DNA from: Hirundichthys speculiger
Lineage: Eukaryota; Chordata; Actinopteri; Beloniformes; Exocoetidae
Direction of reading: 5' to 3'
Assembly: GCA_018398805.1 (NCBI GenBank)
Contig: JAGFBZ010000731.1
Coordinates: 478,690 to 542,689 of the forward strand
Length of the DNA stretch: 64,000 nt
In this document: positions 34,301-45,097 of the stretch, piece after piece
Numbering within the stretch: the stretch's first letter is position 1
Layout of the letters: each line of letters starts with the position of its first letter
Made by a program: the position numbers and the translations under genes
The notes under the pieces: model-generated
The model's input: the letters and a program-made list of their open reading frames with translations, nothing else
Told to the model about the DNA's origin: nothing
Database searches by the model: none

Positions 34301-34985
34301 TAGCCACTGTCTTCAACTAGAGGTGCAGGATGATAAGTACAAATGATGTCAAAACTCCAGGAGCATAAAGGACATAATGAACCAAAAATGAGCTGTACGT
34401 GGCTTGTGTAGGCTAATAAACCAATTCTAGCATCGGAAAAACCACCCCTTGCCCACCCACCCCACAACAAGACAGCTACCAGAGAACACAGCAGCAAGCT
34501 CTCCAAGCCCCCCATTATTAACTCCCTGAAAAAATCTTCCTGTCACTTGAACGCAATATCTTCAACTCCTTATTCTAAATTGCACTCAACACTCCTAGGT
34601 CCACATTTGAACTATTCTAGAAATGCAAACAGAGAAAACACATTCCTTTAAAGTCTCTTACAAACTGTTAGCACTATAAAGTCATATAATAAAAATAAAA
34701 ATAGGATATGTTGCTTCAAAGATAAGCATAGACTCTGGCAGGTTTTCCTCACACCCCAATGTAACAGTTTATTGAACTAAAGACTGGGGGACATACTCAC
34801 ATACCTGCAGCCAGGGTCAGTATGGTACTAATGGTTCAGTAAGCTGCCCCATAGCAGCTGTAGTCTGGTCACTGAGATCGTATACGGCAGTGGCCAGAGT
34901 AAAGGGTAGCACATTAGCGGTTGTAAACCACCAGACACAGTCGTCAAACAGTCATTTACGGTGGTGAAGATGGAGGAGGAAGGCT
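34301..34985. other. Unassigned, possibly 5' part of the L1 relic
   Basis: Minus-strand frame 34300-34515 is open but low in information. The rest shows no recognisable family. Confidence 0.3.
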
Positions 34986-34994
34986 GTCGATGTA

Positions 34995-35845
34995 CAGTCA
35001 TGGCCAAAAGTTTTGAGAATGACACAAATATTACATTTTCACAAAGTCTGCTGCTTCAGAGTTTTTATATGGTTTTGTCAGGTGTTTCTATGTTATAATG
35101 AAATACAATTAGAAGCATTTCATCAGTTTCAAAAGCTTTTATTGAGAATTACACATAATTCATGCAATAAGTCAATATTTGCAGTGCTGACTCTTCTTTT
35201 TCAAGACCTCTGCAGTTCTCCCTGGCATGCTGTTAACTTCTGGACCAAATCCTGACTGATGCCAGTCCATTCTTGCATAATCAATGCCTGGGGTTTGTCA
35301 GAATTTGTGGGTTTTTGATTGTCCACCCGCCTCTTGAGGATTGACCACAAGTTCTCAATGGGATTAAGATCCGGGGAGTTTCCTGGCCAAGGGCCCAAAA
35401 TCCTAATGTTTTGTTCCCCGAGCCATTTTGTTATGACTTTTGCTTTATGGCGAGGTGCTCCATCATGCTGGAAAAGGCATTTTTCATCACCAAACTGCCC
35501 TTGGATGGTTGGGAGAAGTTGCTCTTGGAGGAAGTTCTGGTACCATTCTTCATTCATGGCTGTGCTTTTAGGCCAGATTGTAAGAGATCCCACTCCCTTG
35601 ACCGAAAAGCAACCCCCACACATGAACAGTCTCTGGATGCTTCACTGTTGGGATGAGACAGGACTGATGGTAGCGCTCACCCTGTCTTTTCCAAACAAGC
35701 TTTTTTCCCAGATGCCCCAAACAATCGGATTGATCAGAGAAAATGACTTTACCCCAGTCCTCAGGAGTCCAGTCCCTGTACCTTCTGCAGAATACCAGTC
35801 TGTCCCTAATGTTTTACTGGAGATAAGTGGCATCTGGAAATAAAA
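34995..35845 (-). mobile_element. Tc1-family transposon, truncated, with transposase C-terminal half
   Basis: The left end CAGTCATGGCCAAAAGTTTT starts next to a TA and is a familiar Tc1 terminus. The minus-strand frame 35201-35623 encodes the DDE end of a Tc1 transposase. It has the CLFQHDGAPRHKA block with the second Asp and GNSPDLNPIENLW with the third acidic residue. A further fragment is at 35833-35642. The N-terminal DNA-binding half and the right TIR are absent, so it is inactive. Confidence 0.85.
35201..35623 (-). pseudogene. Tc1 transposase C-terminal fragment
   Basis: About 140 codons open. The residues GGCFSVKGVG, FQHDGAP and SPDLNPIENLW follow the family order. It would act as the catalytic half of the transposase. 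It lacks the first catalytic Asp region in frame. Confidence 0.8.
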
Positions 35846-35849
35846 ACAT

Positions 35850-36095
35850 GATTTTATCTGCAGTGACTTAGATTCTTGATTATTCAGGAATAGACAAGAA
35901 AGATGTTGATGACAGGAATCATTGTTGGACTTATTATTACTACTGTTGGATTTACTGGAATTACTACATTGTGAAAAAAAATATTCATAGTAATTAGGAA
36001 TTTTAAAAACTCCCTGTCAAGCATGGATTTTGTCATCTTTCTTGGTCGCTTCTCATCAAATCTTTATGTCTTTATGTTTTTTTGTATGGTCCCTT
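35850..36095. other. Unassigned spacer left of the A3 unit
   Basis: No coding or repeat signature recognised. Confidence 0.3.
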
Positions 36096-36990
36096 TAGAT
36101 TTTCCTGTGAATCATTTTAGAAGAGTTTAATAATGTTCCGTAATTATTGACAGGAAAGCTGAAACGGACCATCAAGAAAAAAAAGTAGCACAATTAACCC
36201 AATTATTAAAATGAACAGAATAAGTCAGTGTCTCGATAATAGATGTCATGCTGCATTAATATGACATCACTGCTGATGTCACTCTGTTCAGGTCCCTCTA
36301 CTAAGTTTACAGAGGTGGCCCTGCTAAATGTTCATCTCTTAACAAGTCATTGTTAATGATTTTATCACTGATAATAGTCTTGATTTTATGATTTTAATGG
36401 AAGCCTGGTTAGCCAATAGTAACAGGTTCTCATTGAGTCAGCCCCTCCAAACCTCAACTCAATCAATGTTTCTGGAACAAACAGGAAAGCTGCTGGTGTT
36501 GCTGCTGGATTTAAAAACTCATTTCAGTGCATGCAGTTAAGATGTGGGGAGTTTGATTCATTTAAATATCTAGACTCTAGTTTTTAACACTTGAAATTGA
36601 GCCCTTATAATCCTACAGTCTGATTCTCGTCTTAAGCCCATCTAAGAAGGAAAATCCAAACAGCTCATCAACTGTCATTCACAGGAGGCTACAGCCCTCA
36701 AGGTTCAACAACAAGTTCACATTTTCAATAAAAAGTTGTCCATTTAATTCAAGATTAAAAGCAGGTTGTTGGATCGGGCAGGCCAGGTTACTACTATCAG
36801 CTTGAAAGTAGTAAGGATAAACCGAGGTACAAATTAAATCAAGATGTAACATGAGGTTATCATTTTTGTCATTTTTGTTCATGATGAGTGGACCGGACAC
36901 AAATAGAGATGAAAAAATACTTTTCAAGGTTTTGCTCAAATCAGAGATTCACACATTCATTTTCTGGTAGCAGTGGTGTATTGAAGATCT
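36096..36990. other. A3 upstream flank (inverted copy at 51.6-52.52 kb)
   Basis: It matches the reverse complement of 51640-52520 over nearly its full length, including the 'agtttacagaggtggccctg' words. Its inner part also matches the A1 and A2 flanks. No gene. Confidence 0.7.
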
Positions 36991-36998
36991 TTAGAGTC

Positions 36999-37070
36999 AT
37001 TGGCTCCTCCCACCTTTAACTCATCACACATGTGTCCACTTAATTTGACAAGAAGGGAAAGGCTATAAAA
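36999..37070 (+). promoter_or_regulatory. A3 core promoter
   Basis: ATTGG (36999-37003), CACATGTG (37027-37034) and TATAAAA (37064-37070), as in A1. Confidence 0.68.
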
Positions 37071-37177
37071 TGCTTGTGATTAACCTTTGTATTTTACTGT
37101 TTTCTGACTAGCTTTGTTGTTGATTTGATAGAAACTGACACATGGGACTGGGTTGGTTACCAAGGGTAGCTGGTGAT

Positions 37178-38572
37178 ATGGGAACTGTCATAAGGTGAGT
37201 GAATATCTTTTTTTCTTAAATTGCATTTTGTTTGGTAAACTCCCATGATTTGTGTATTCTAGGTTGCTGCTGCTGTTCCTGCTTGCTGTCACAAGAGAGG
37301 AAGTCAAAGGTCAGCTTGTTGTTGAGACTGTTTTATATGCTTTTGAATTAAAAAAAAAATAACTTGATTATTTACTCTATAGCCAAGAGCATTGGTTTTT
37401 CTAGGAATGATGGATATGAGGAAATACTGGTTTCTGGCAGTCAACCAGCTTCATACATGACCTGGTTACCCATGAAGGATGGCTATCCTTCCAGTGGGGC
37501 TGAGTTTCCCCAGTATCAAAGCTACCCACCTAAGGAGCCTGGTTTCCTGCCCCAGGTCCCCCATCAGGAGGAACCAGTCTACCCACCCACGGTGGCCCAG
37601 GAGTGGCCAGTCTACCCACCCACGGTGGCCCAGGAGTGGCCAGTCTACCCACCCACGGTGGCCCAGGAGTGGCCAGTCTACCCACCCAAGGTGGCCCAAC
37701 ATCCTAAGGTCCCCCAGCAGGAGGAACCCAGCTTCCAGCCTGAGCAGTGGCTAGGCTACCCACCCAAGGTGCCCCAGCATCCCGAGGTGCCCCAGCATCC
37801 GCCGCAGTACCCGCCCGGGGTGCCCCAGCATCCGCCGCAGTACCCGCCCGAGGTGCCCCAGCATCCGCCGCAGTACCCGCCCGAGGTGCCCCAGCATCCG
37901 CCGCAGTACCCGCCCGGGTGGCCCCAGCATCCGCCGCAGTACCCGCCCGGGGTGCCCCAGCATCCGCCGCAGTACCCGCCCGAGGTGCCCCAGCATCCGC
38001 CGCAGTACCCGCCCGAGGTGCCCCAGCATCCGCCGCAGTACCCGCCCGAGGTGCCCCAGCATCCGCCGCAGTACCCGCCGAGGTGCCCAGCATCCGCCGC
38101 AGTACCCCGCCCGAGGTGCCCCAGCTCCGCCGCAGTAACCCGCCCGAGTGCCCCAGCATCCGCCGCAGTACCCGCCCTAGGTCCCCAGCATCCGCCCAGT
38201 ACCCGCCCGAGTGCCCCAGCATCCGCCGCAGTACCCGCCCGAGGTGCCCCAGCATCCGCCGCAGTCCCCCCGCCCAGTAGGTGCCCCAGCAATCCCCCGC
38301 ATCCCGCCCGAGGTGCCCCATCCGCCGCAGTACCCGCCCGAGGTGCCCCAGCATCCGCCGCAGTACCCGCAGGTTAGCCCGTACCCGCCCGAGTGCCCCA
38401 GCATCCGCCGCAGTACCCGCCCGAGGTGCCCCAGCATCCGCCGCAGTACCCGCCCGAGGTGCCTGAGAAGGAGAAGCTGGTCTACCCACCCCAGGTTCCG
38501 AAGCAGCGGCCACGTTATCGTGCAAAGAGGCCTGGCTTCCAAATCCAGAGGCCTCAGAAGGTGCCATACTAG
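37178..38572 (+). pseudogene. A3: short family A gene, repeat array with frameshifts
   Basis: Coding exons are 37178-37194, 37263-37309 and 37383-38572, with phases 2 and 1. The signal peptide reads MGTVIRLLLLFLLAV. The conserved SIGFSRNDGYEEILVSGSQ and MKDGYPSS follow. Then come three copies of VAQEWPVYPPT (37585-37690), a spacer PKVPQQEEPSFQPEQWLGYP, and an 11-residue repeat [11 protein letters not shown]. About ten repeat copies are perfect. From 38080 the array slips (lost or gained C), and a stop appears in the first frame at 38375-38377. The C-terminal part EKEKLVYPPQ ... RYRAKRPGFQ returns to the original frame and ends KVPY with TAG, not LHY as in the others. If the slips are assembly errors the protein would be about 420 aa. 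No E partner is found on its left. Confidence 0.82.
37783..38460 (+). repeat. A3 33-bp coding minisatellite
   Basis: The unit is CAGCATCCGCCGCAGTACCC plus GCCCGAGGTGCCC. Units are near-identical on the left and ragged on the right. Confidence 0.9.
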
Positions 38573-38695
38573 ACAAAGACGCCTCAACAGGTTGGCTAAA
38601 CTTGGACTTTTATGAAGCCACTAAAAGTCTACAATATTTAAGGTTTTCTTCCTGTAATTTCAGTGATGACTTGGAACTACGATGCTGGCCGGAGA

Positions 38696-38701
38696 AATAA
38701 A
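38696..38701 (+). terminator. A3 polyadenylation signal AATAAA
   Basis: Conserved AATAAAGCTGTACAACTGAA context about 125 bases after the stop. Confidence 0.8.
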
Positions 38702-38709
38702 GCTGTACA

Positions 38710-39273
38710 ACTGAAATTTTGACTTGGCTGTGCTTTTTCTTTCCCTTCAATGAGATCTGGCCTTTGGTGTCAATAGATCTAGTCCCCAAGGTGGCCCAGG
38801 AGTCCCAGCAGGAACTTGACATCTTCTGGACCAAAAACGAGTGTTCCAACACTTTCACTACACTGACAAGGGGGTAAAAATTTAGATCTATTATTGATCA
38901 CCTTTTTTCATTGTACTTGAAGGGACCCAGAGCATGACCTCTAAGCAAATACAATTTACTCATATTTCCTAATGAGGAAAACTGTAGTTGAGCAGCTACG
39001 TGCTGCTTAGCCACAGGAATACAAAGTAAGAAAGGGGGAACTGATATGATGCAGTGTCTATAACGGACACATTGTGTGCCTTTATGTACCAAACTACATG
39101 GCAATGCAAAGGTATAGCAGGATATTAAACTGAATACAGCATAAGTAATTACCTTGTTCCCTGGTAGTGGTTCCCAACAGTGGAGGTCTGTCAACTAACC
39201 CTCAAAGGTTAGACTCGGGTTAACCCTGAGCCCCAATGCCCGGGGTCTCCATCCAGGACAGACCTGTGAAAGA
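38710..39273. other. A3 downstream flank (inverted copy at 49.5-49.86 kb)
   Basis: No gene. It mirrors the A4 downstream flank, for example the 'ggcccaggagtcccagcagg' words. It continues at 42135 after the hAT insertion. Confidence 0.65.
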
Positions 39274-40494
39274 GCTTCACCCAGAGCCGGACTGGGAGAC
39301 TTTTTCAGGCCGGCGAGTCAGTCATGTAACCAGGCCACCCTGGCCTTGCCCACACGTGCACGTTTACGCCCACACCTACATGCATTGGCATGCATGTACA
39401 CGAACACAGACACACACTGCATTCCAAATAGAAGTTCAAATATGGGACCTATGTACAAACTAAGTTAGGAATATACAGTAACTTTTGTGTTTGGGGCCGG
39501 GCTGGTAAAATACAGTAACACAACAATCCTCAGCAAAATCCACTAAAACACTTACTAGAAAACAAAGGTTTAACGCAGTGCCAAGGTTACTTAAACATAT
39601 CATGTGGAATGTCAACTGCCTCTTTGGTATAATTTTTATGTGTAGCCTACAATATAACCTAATAAACAAAGACAAAGTCCAAATCAATTAATCAGCTATG
39701 AGGGGACAGCCTTTGAATACACGTTCACAGAACATGCACGCACTGATAGACGCAATGTATAATACAGTCCGAGAGTATAGTTCCTAATAAGCAATCACAT
39801 AACATTGACTCATATTCTAATATAGGGCTGGGATACATAACAGCAAGTCAGCAACAGACAGCAAAATTCAACACCACTAGTACTTAATAGAAATGAGAGC
39901 CATTTATGTCAAATGGCAGTGTCTGTTGGTGTTATGTCTGCAACTTGCATGTTGTTGCTCTAGAAATGATTCTGTACCTTCTGCCAACTGCTCTGCACTG
40001 GCTTCTCCTGAAGTACCAGCAGGACTTATGTCATCACCATCACCACCTTTGAATAGCAAACATATGCTTACAGTATTTTTCCATACACTATAGTTCATAT
40101 AGTAAGATAGTGTAGCCTATGTCTCACTTATTGTGCCCTTGTATTCATATAAATAATGGAATGATAACAGTAAATAAAAAGTGGCTTGTTTAATTTCATG
40201 GCCAGGGCCTATAGCCTACTGTGTAAAAGTGTACAGCCTCAAGGACCCAGGTCCCTGGACCTCAAGAACCAGTGTTTTTTGTTGTTGTTGTTTTTTTACA
40301 TAACTTACTTGCAGAGGTATCTTGGCTGGGGGGGGGGGCTGAATAAACTTGTCAATTTACGGCATTTGGCCGCATCCTCCTCCAGCGCCTTTCTTTTTTT
40401 TTCTGTCTCTCCCTCTCGGCACCGCCTTTTCTTTTTTTTTTTTACCCGGGTTGGGGTCCATGGTTTAGTCGAAGCCTCGACTCTTCCTCTCTGC

Positions 40495-40685
40495 TAGAGG
40501 TGGGCGGATCGATCCAAATATCGATAATATCGATACCAACTTTGGTATTGGTATCGAATGATACTCGTGTAAAAAGATCGACCCTTAAGCTTTATTTTTC
40601 TCTCCCAGAAGCACTGACTGAAGTGAAGTGCGAATTCATTGAAGTCTGTTCTGACGCGCTGTCGCTGTGCCCAAAAAAAAAAAAA

Positions 40686-40724
<39 letters not shown>

Positions 40725-41802
40725 GTCTTTTGACGTTGCACCGTCACTTGGCTCAGCTGCTGAAACCAAACAAGCATGCAGGTAGACTCAGCCTGGCCAC
40801 GCCCCCTAGCCCCGCTGTATTTTAGTTCCAAAAACGAACAAACAGCAAGTTGTGTAGTTTGTAAAAGGCCGTAAAATACAGAGGAAACCAACAAATGTAT
40901 TTAAGCAAATGAAAACCATGAACAGAAGATGAAGAGCTGCAGAAACGGAGAGAAGTGAGACATCCTCCATTTCTGACAGACTGTCAACCCTGAGACAGAA
41001 GTCATTGGCAGACGCCTTTCAGTCCAACAGAGAGGATCCAGGTAGATCAGAGTCTTTCAGTCCAACAGAGAGGATCCGGGTAGATCAGAGTCTTTCAGTT
41101 CAACAGAGAGGATCCAGGTAGATCAGAGTCTTTCAGTCCAACAGAGAGGATCCAGGTAGATCAGAGTCTTTCAGTCCAACAGAGAGGAATCAAGGTAGAT
41201 CAGAGTCTTTCAGTCCAACAGAGAGCATCCAGGTAGATCAGAGGGGTCATCTTCAGCATCAATTCATATTAATTTTCAAAGTACATGTTACTTAAGTCAT
41301 ATGTTACTGGAGCCAACTCAAAAAATATAATTAATACCTTAAATTAACCCAGTACATGTCATGTATCCCATTGAAAGGTGTTATCTAAGTTAAAATAACA
41401 TTAGATAATCCTTTATTTATCCCACAATGGAGAAATCTATCGAGTTAAAGCAACAGGAAAGGGCACACAGTGCAAACAATACAAAAGTGTTGAAAGATAT
41501 AATATCATGAGAAGTGGACTAGAAAAAAAACATTATGTACAGAATAATTCAACTCCAAGGAATTTTAACACAAAAATGTTAATAGTGATAAAGTATTTTG
41601 AAGTCATCTATAAAGTTTGCTGAAATTCTATCCTAAATTTTAACAAAAAAAATCCAAAGACAAAAATCACAAAAACACCAAAAGATCAGCAGTTTCATGA
41701 TACATCAAGCTTAATATGAAAAAGTATCGGTATCGGCAATACTGGCCCTGTGTTTACTTGGTATCGGATCGATACCCAAATTCCCAGTATCGCCCAGCTC
41801 TA
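40495..41802. mobile_element. Nested hAT-type element, copy 1, with 8-bp TSD
   Basis: The ends TAGAGGTGGGC and GCCCAGCTCTA are flanked by CTCTCTGC at 40487-40494 and 41803-41810. The inner termini carry the ATCGATAATATCGATACCAA motif. A second copy is at 52932-54047. It has no transposase; an A/C homopolymer lies at 40673-40722. Confidence 0.88.
41017..41243 (+). repeat. 38-bp tandem repeat, six units
   Basis: The unit TTTCAGTCCAACAGAGAGGA plus TCCAGGTAGATCAGAGTC is repeated six times with few changes. The sister element at 52932-54047 has only about one unit (near 53215). Confidence 0.93.
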
Positions 41803-42142
41803 CTCTCTGCTACACACACAGCGCGACTGCAGCATCAGTGTCACACACCCCCCTTCCTCCGCAGCTGTCTGTGTGGTTGACACGGACTGTTGGGGCGGGT
41901 GTTAATCAATACAAACCAATCGCCTTGTCCTCCTCACATGCTACTGGCCTGAGTGGCCTCTGATTGGCCGGGCCTGCCTCTCTGACTTAGAAAAAAAATA
42001 AAGTCAGATAGCCGCGGCGCCGGCTGACCGGCAGACTTAAAAAAAGAGAGAGAGAGAGACGCAGGCCAGCAGGCCAATCACAGGCCGGCGCTTCTGGAAA
42101 CCTCCCGGTTCTCCCGATGGCCAGTCCGGGCCTGGCTTCACC

Positions 42143-42610
42143 ATTTCAACACTTAAGGGGGGAAGAAAAAAACCCTTCTCCTCAGTTGACCAGATAAACC
42201 TAAACAAATGATCAAAAATGTGCTGCCAGAGACATCCGCACATACTCGTTCCCCCATAAAATCTTTTGTGGCTCATTATCTTGGGATGACTTCACCTCTG
42301 TTGGGCCACACCATGTGATTACAGAAAACAGCATGGTTTTCTGAGACAAAGGAAATTATAAAACTCAAATCCCCAGCATGACTGGCGGTTTCAGCTTCAC
42401 ATCTAGATGTGAACATGATGTCACGGTCTCACTGGCTGGGGACCCCCATCTCACAGCAGGTACCCCAATGAAGGTGGACCGCATCCTGGCAGCCTTAAAC
42501 AGGCAGTAATGGAAATCAAATTGCAAAAATGATTTTATTGTTCTATTTAAGACCCAAGTAAAACATCCAAGTGTTTTTTTTTTTTTTTTTTTTAATAACG
42601 TGTATATTTT
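42143..42610. other. A3 downstream flank continued, then unassigned
   Basis: To about 42300 it matches 30898-31090 (A2 flank). After that I recognise nothing. A T-run lies at 42577-42593. Confidence 0.5.
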
Positions 42611-42864
42611 ATGAGTTGTATCTCCCAGGATACATTACCTTGAGGTTTGAAAAACAGACCCAAAATGGTAAACATATTAACGTTTAATTTGAAGAGAACA
42701 AACAATACAGTGTTTGAGTTAATGGGGGGCACCTTATTTCTATTTTACCCTTCCTGTGCAATAACTGCACCTGTAACCTTACCCTCAAATTTTTGGGCTC
42801 ACAAAAAAATTCATTTTTATTTTATTCTTCACAACTGAACAAATAAGAACACGGTTTATTCAAA

Positions 42865-43700
42865 TTAACATCCACATTGCTTCTGTCTGTCTCTTCCCTT
42901 TTTCTGTTTCCATTTACTTTTTGTGGAACAGTTGGAAGCAGTTTCGTTGGCTTTTTCCAGTGACAATACACAGACAAACAACACATTTATTGCAGGAGAT
43001 TGTTGTCTGTCCATCTGGACAGAATCTGCACCTTCCCTTGTCAGTAAAGACTGGGAAATGATCCAGTTGATCATAGCGGACATCAGGTACTGGTCTTGGG
43101 GTTGTTGGTCTTTGGATGCATCTGGTGGGACTGAGCTTACCATCTTCTCTTCCCTTGGAGGGTCTTACCTTCTTCTTTCCACCACAGATGAGTGCATCTG
43201 CAACCTCCAGCCTGAATGCTTTGAGCCTTTTGTACTTTTGCACACCCATCTTTTTGGAATCCTGGTGATACAGTAGCCATCCATTGTTGACTGCTATATC
43301 AACCATTTGCCAAAAGAGACACAAGTACTATTGATGGGACTTTGCTGGGGTGCGATATAAAGCCACCATCATGTCAGCAAGGTCAACTCCTCCCATGTGG
43401 ACATGTGGTATTGTGACACAATGTTTGGGCAAGGAACACTGACTTTTCTTCTCCTCTCTGGAGAAAAGCCTCCAGCCACTTCTTTGATGGGGCTTACTGC
43501 AGCACAGGAGCTAGCTAAAGTGCTTTGTTGTCAATCAATTTCACGATAGCTACTTCTGCCGCATTATCAACCCTGTAGTCATAACTGCCCCTGCCTTGCC
43601 TGAGCAGTGTACGGTCATCCTCAAGAGTACATCCTTTTAGCCTATTTTTACGAATGGTTCCCAGACTTCGCAAGCCAAAGGACTGCTTCAAATGCACTAT
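42865..43700 (-). pseudogene. piggyBac transposase relic (C-terminal half)
   Basis: Minus-strand frames resemble the C-terminal part of piggyBac (DDE_Tnp_1_7) proteins. 43697-43515 has LGTIRKNRLKGC ... GSYDYRVDNA. 43324-42914 has MVDIAVNNGWLLYHQDS, then VPDVRYDQLDHFPV and a Cys-rich finger (GRCRFCPDG ... CNKCVVCLC). The pieces are in different frames and the catalytic N-terminal half is absent or unreadable. In an intact element it cuts and pastes at TTAA sites. Confidence 0.78.
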
Positions 43701-44009
43701 GAGTGGCAGGGAGGTGAAAAACTCTCATCCCTGTACTTGCCTTTTTCCCATAAAAAGAGCTAACTGAGATACCCTGTGTAAGAAATGACTGTCGAAATAT
43801 TGAAGGATAAAATACAGTTGTGTTGCTATAATGTTCAATTGCATGATAATATATGATTTTGTAGCAAATATTAACATATCTTCCAGTTTGACATAAAAAC
43901 TTCAAAGAATACACATTAGCAAATTTCTGCGTTTTCTATCCCTAATCTGGCGATGTATCTTGTGGGATACATACATTTCTAAGGTCACTAAATAACACAA
44001 CAATCAGTA

Positions 44010-44755
44010 CGTTTACATGGGAAGTTTAATTCCTCTTTAATTCAGAATTAAAGTTAAATCCGAATAAAAGTTACCATGTAAACACCTAATTCCATATGAA
44101 AATATCAATTCCGAATTAAACTTAATTCTGAAGTAAGTGGCTGGTTTATTCCCATTTTAATTCCGAATTAAATACTTCCGCAGTCATGTATACACTCATT
44201 CCTGTTTAAATTAATTCCCGTCTTTCTGCGCATGCTTGTTCTCTTGCCCGTCTGTCGCGATGACGCTAATATTCCGCGCTGGGCTTGTTTTCGAAACAAA
44301 GTTTTAAAATGGCAGCACGCAGTAAACGGTGTTCAAGAGCAGAGACGATTTATTTAATAAATAGCTTGGGGGAACTGGAAATAATTAAAAGAACAGATGG
44401 CAGGAAACATAAAAATTGTGAGCTTTTCAAAGCGGCTAGGTTAAATGAAGGAGGTTTCGCAGATAGAGACGCCACCCAGGTCAAAAATAAGTGGAATGTT
44501 GTTGCTAACCGAGTTGTTGCTAAGTTTGAATTCTTCCGGTAGATGTAAAGACGTCCGCCCCCCCTATCCAATCAGAACCCTTCCCAACCCCCAGACCTAA
44601 AGCAGAATTGGATAAAGCTGAACAAACGTGTTTTCCATGTAAACCTCAATTCGGAATTACTATTTCCATGTAAACTCGAAGGAAAATAGTTTAATTCGGA
44701 ATTATTTAATGCGGAATTATTAATTCCGAATTAAAAAACATCATGTAACTGCAGC
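44010..44755 (+). mobile_element. Harbinger-type element carrying only a Myb/SANT gene
   Basis: The ends GTACGTTTACATG and CATGTAACTGC are imperfect inverted repeats. Both arms are filled with repeated AATTCCGAATTAA words, giving large inverted arms around a small gene. I see no HARBI1 piece. TSD not resolved. Confidence 0.6.
44285..44542 (+). CDS. Myb/SANT-like DNA-binding protein of a Harbinger-type element
   Basis: 85 codons; the real start is probably the Met of MAARSKRCSRAETIYLINSL. The order SRAETIYLINSL ... LGELEIIK ... FADRDATQVKNKWN fits Myb/SANT-like domains found with Harbinger elements and in host genes such as NAIF1/MSANTD. The frame is intact up to a TAG at 44540. It would bind transposon ends; it may only be a remnant. 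Confidence 0.55.
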   Translation: MFSKQSFKMAARSKRCSRAETIYLINSLGELEIIKRTDGRKHKNCELFKAARLNEGGFADRDATQVKNKWNVVANRVVAKFEFFR

Positions 44756-45097
44756 CACTCATAGTTAGAATATTTTTTCATCATGAGAATGTTAAGGCAA
44801 TGGTCTTGCTTTGTTTTATAAAAGCAAATCATTGTTTTAGTGAAAATAAGTATAATTAAAAAGTAATTACTTATCCTTTGGAGAGCATGTTCTGCATCAT
44901 TGGTGGCCATGATGGATCCTGACCAGGCTGACTAAATGATGACAGATGACCTCAACCAAATATTTTGGCCCACATACTAATGACAGGCAAAACTTTTGAT
45001 AAAAGATAACTTGATGAATGAAAACCTTTCTAAATTTCTCTTACAAGGTGTTAAAGACTTTGTATCTCCTGGTATACGCTGGCAGATTAAGGGTTAA

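Larger units (their letters stand above)
39282..42134. mobile_element. Large hAT element with perfect 8-bp TSD
   Basis: The ends CAGAGCCGGACTGG and CCAGTCCGGGCCTG are flanked by exact GCTTCACC at 39274-39281 and 42135-42142. It is 2.85 kb long, of which 1.3 kb is a second hAT insertion (40495-41802). I see no transposase frame. It interrupts the A3 downstream flank, which is continuous in unit 2. Confidence 0.9.
42615..45093 (-). mobile_element. piggyBac-type element, degraded, with nested Harbinger-type MITE
   Basis: It contains piggyBac-like transposase pieces on the minus strand and a TGTATCTCCCAGGATACATT palindrome near 42617. Related words lie near 43955 and 45061. A GGG|TTAA junction (45094-45097) fits the right end, as piggyBac targets TTAA. 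I could not find a matching left end, so the left limit is only approximate. Confidence 0.55.

Noticed and set aside
39236..39463. 75-codon ORF across the hAT left end
   Set aside because: It crosses the target-site junction of a transposon; chance frame.
41017..41243. CRISPR-like array of 38-bp units
   Set aside because: No unique spacers; simple tandem repeat in a hAT element.
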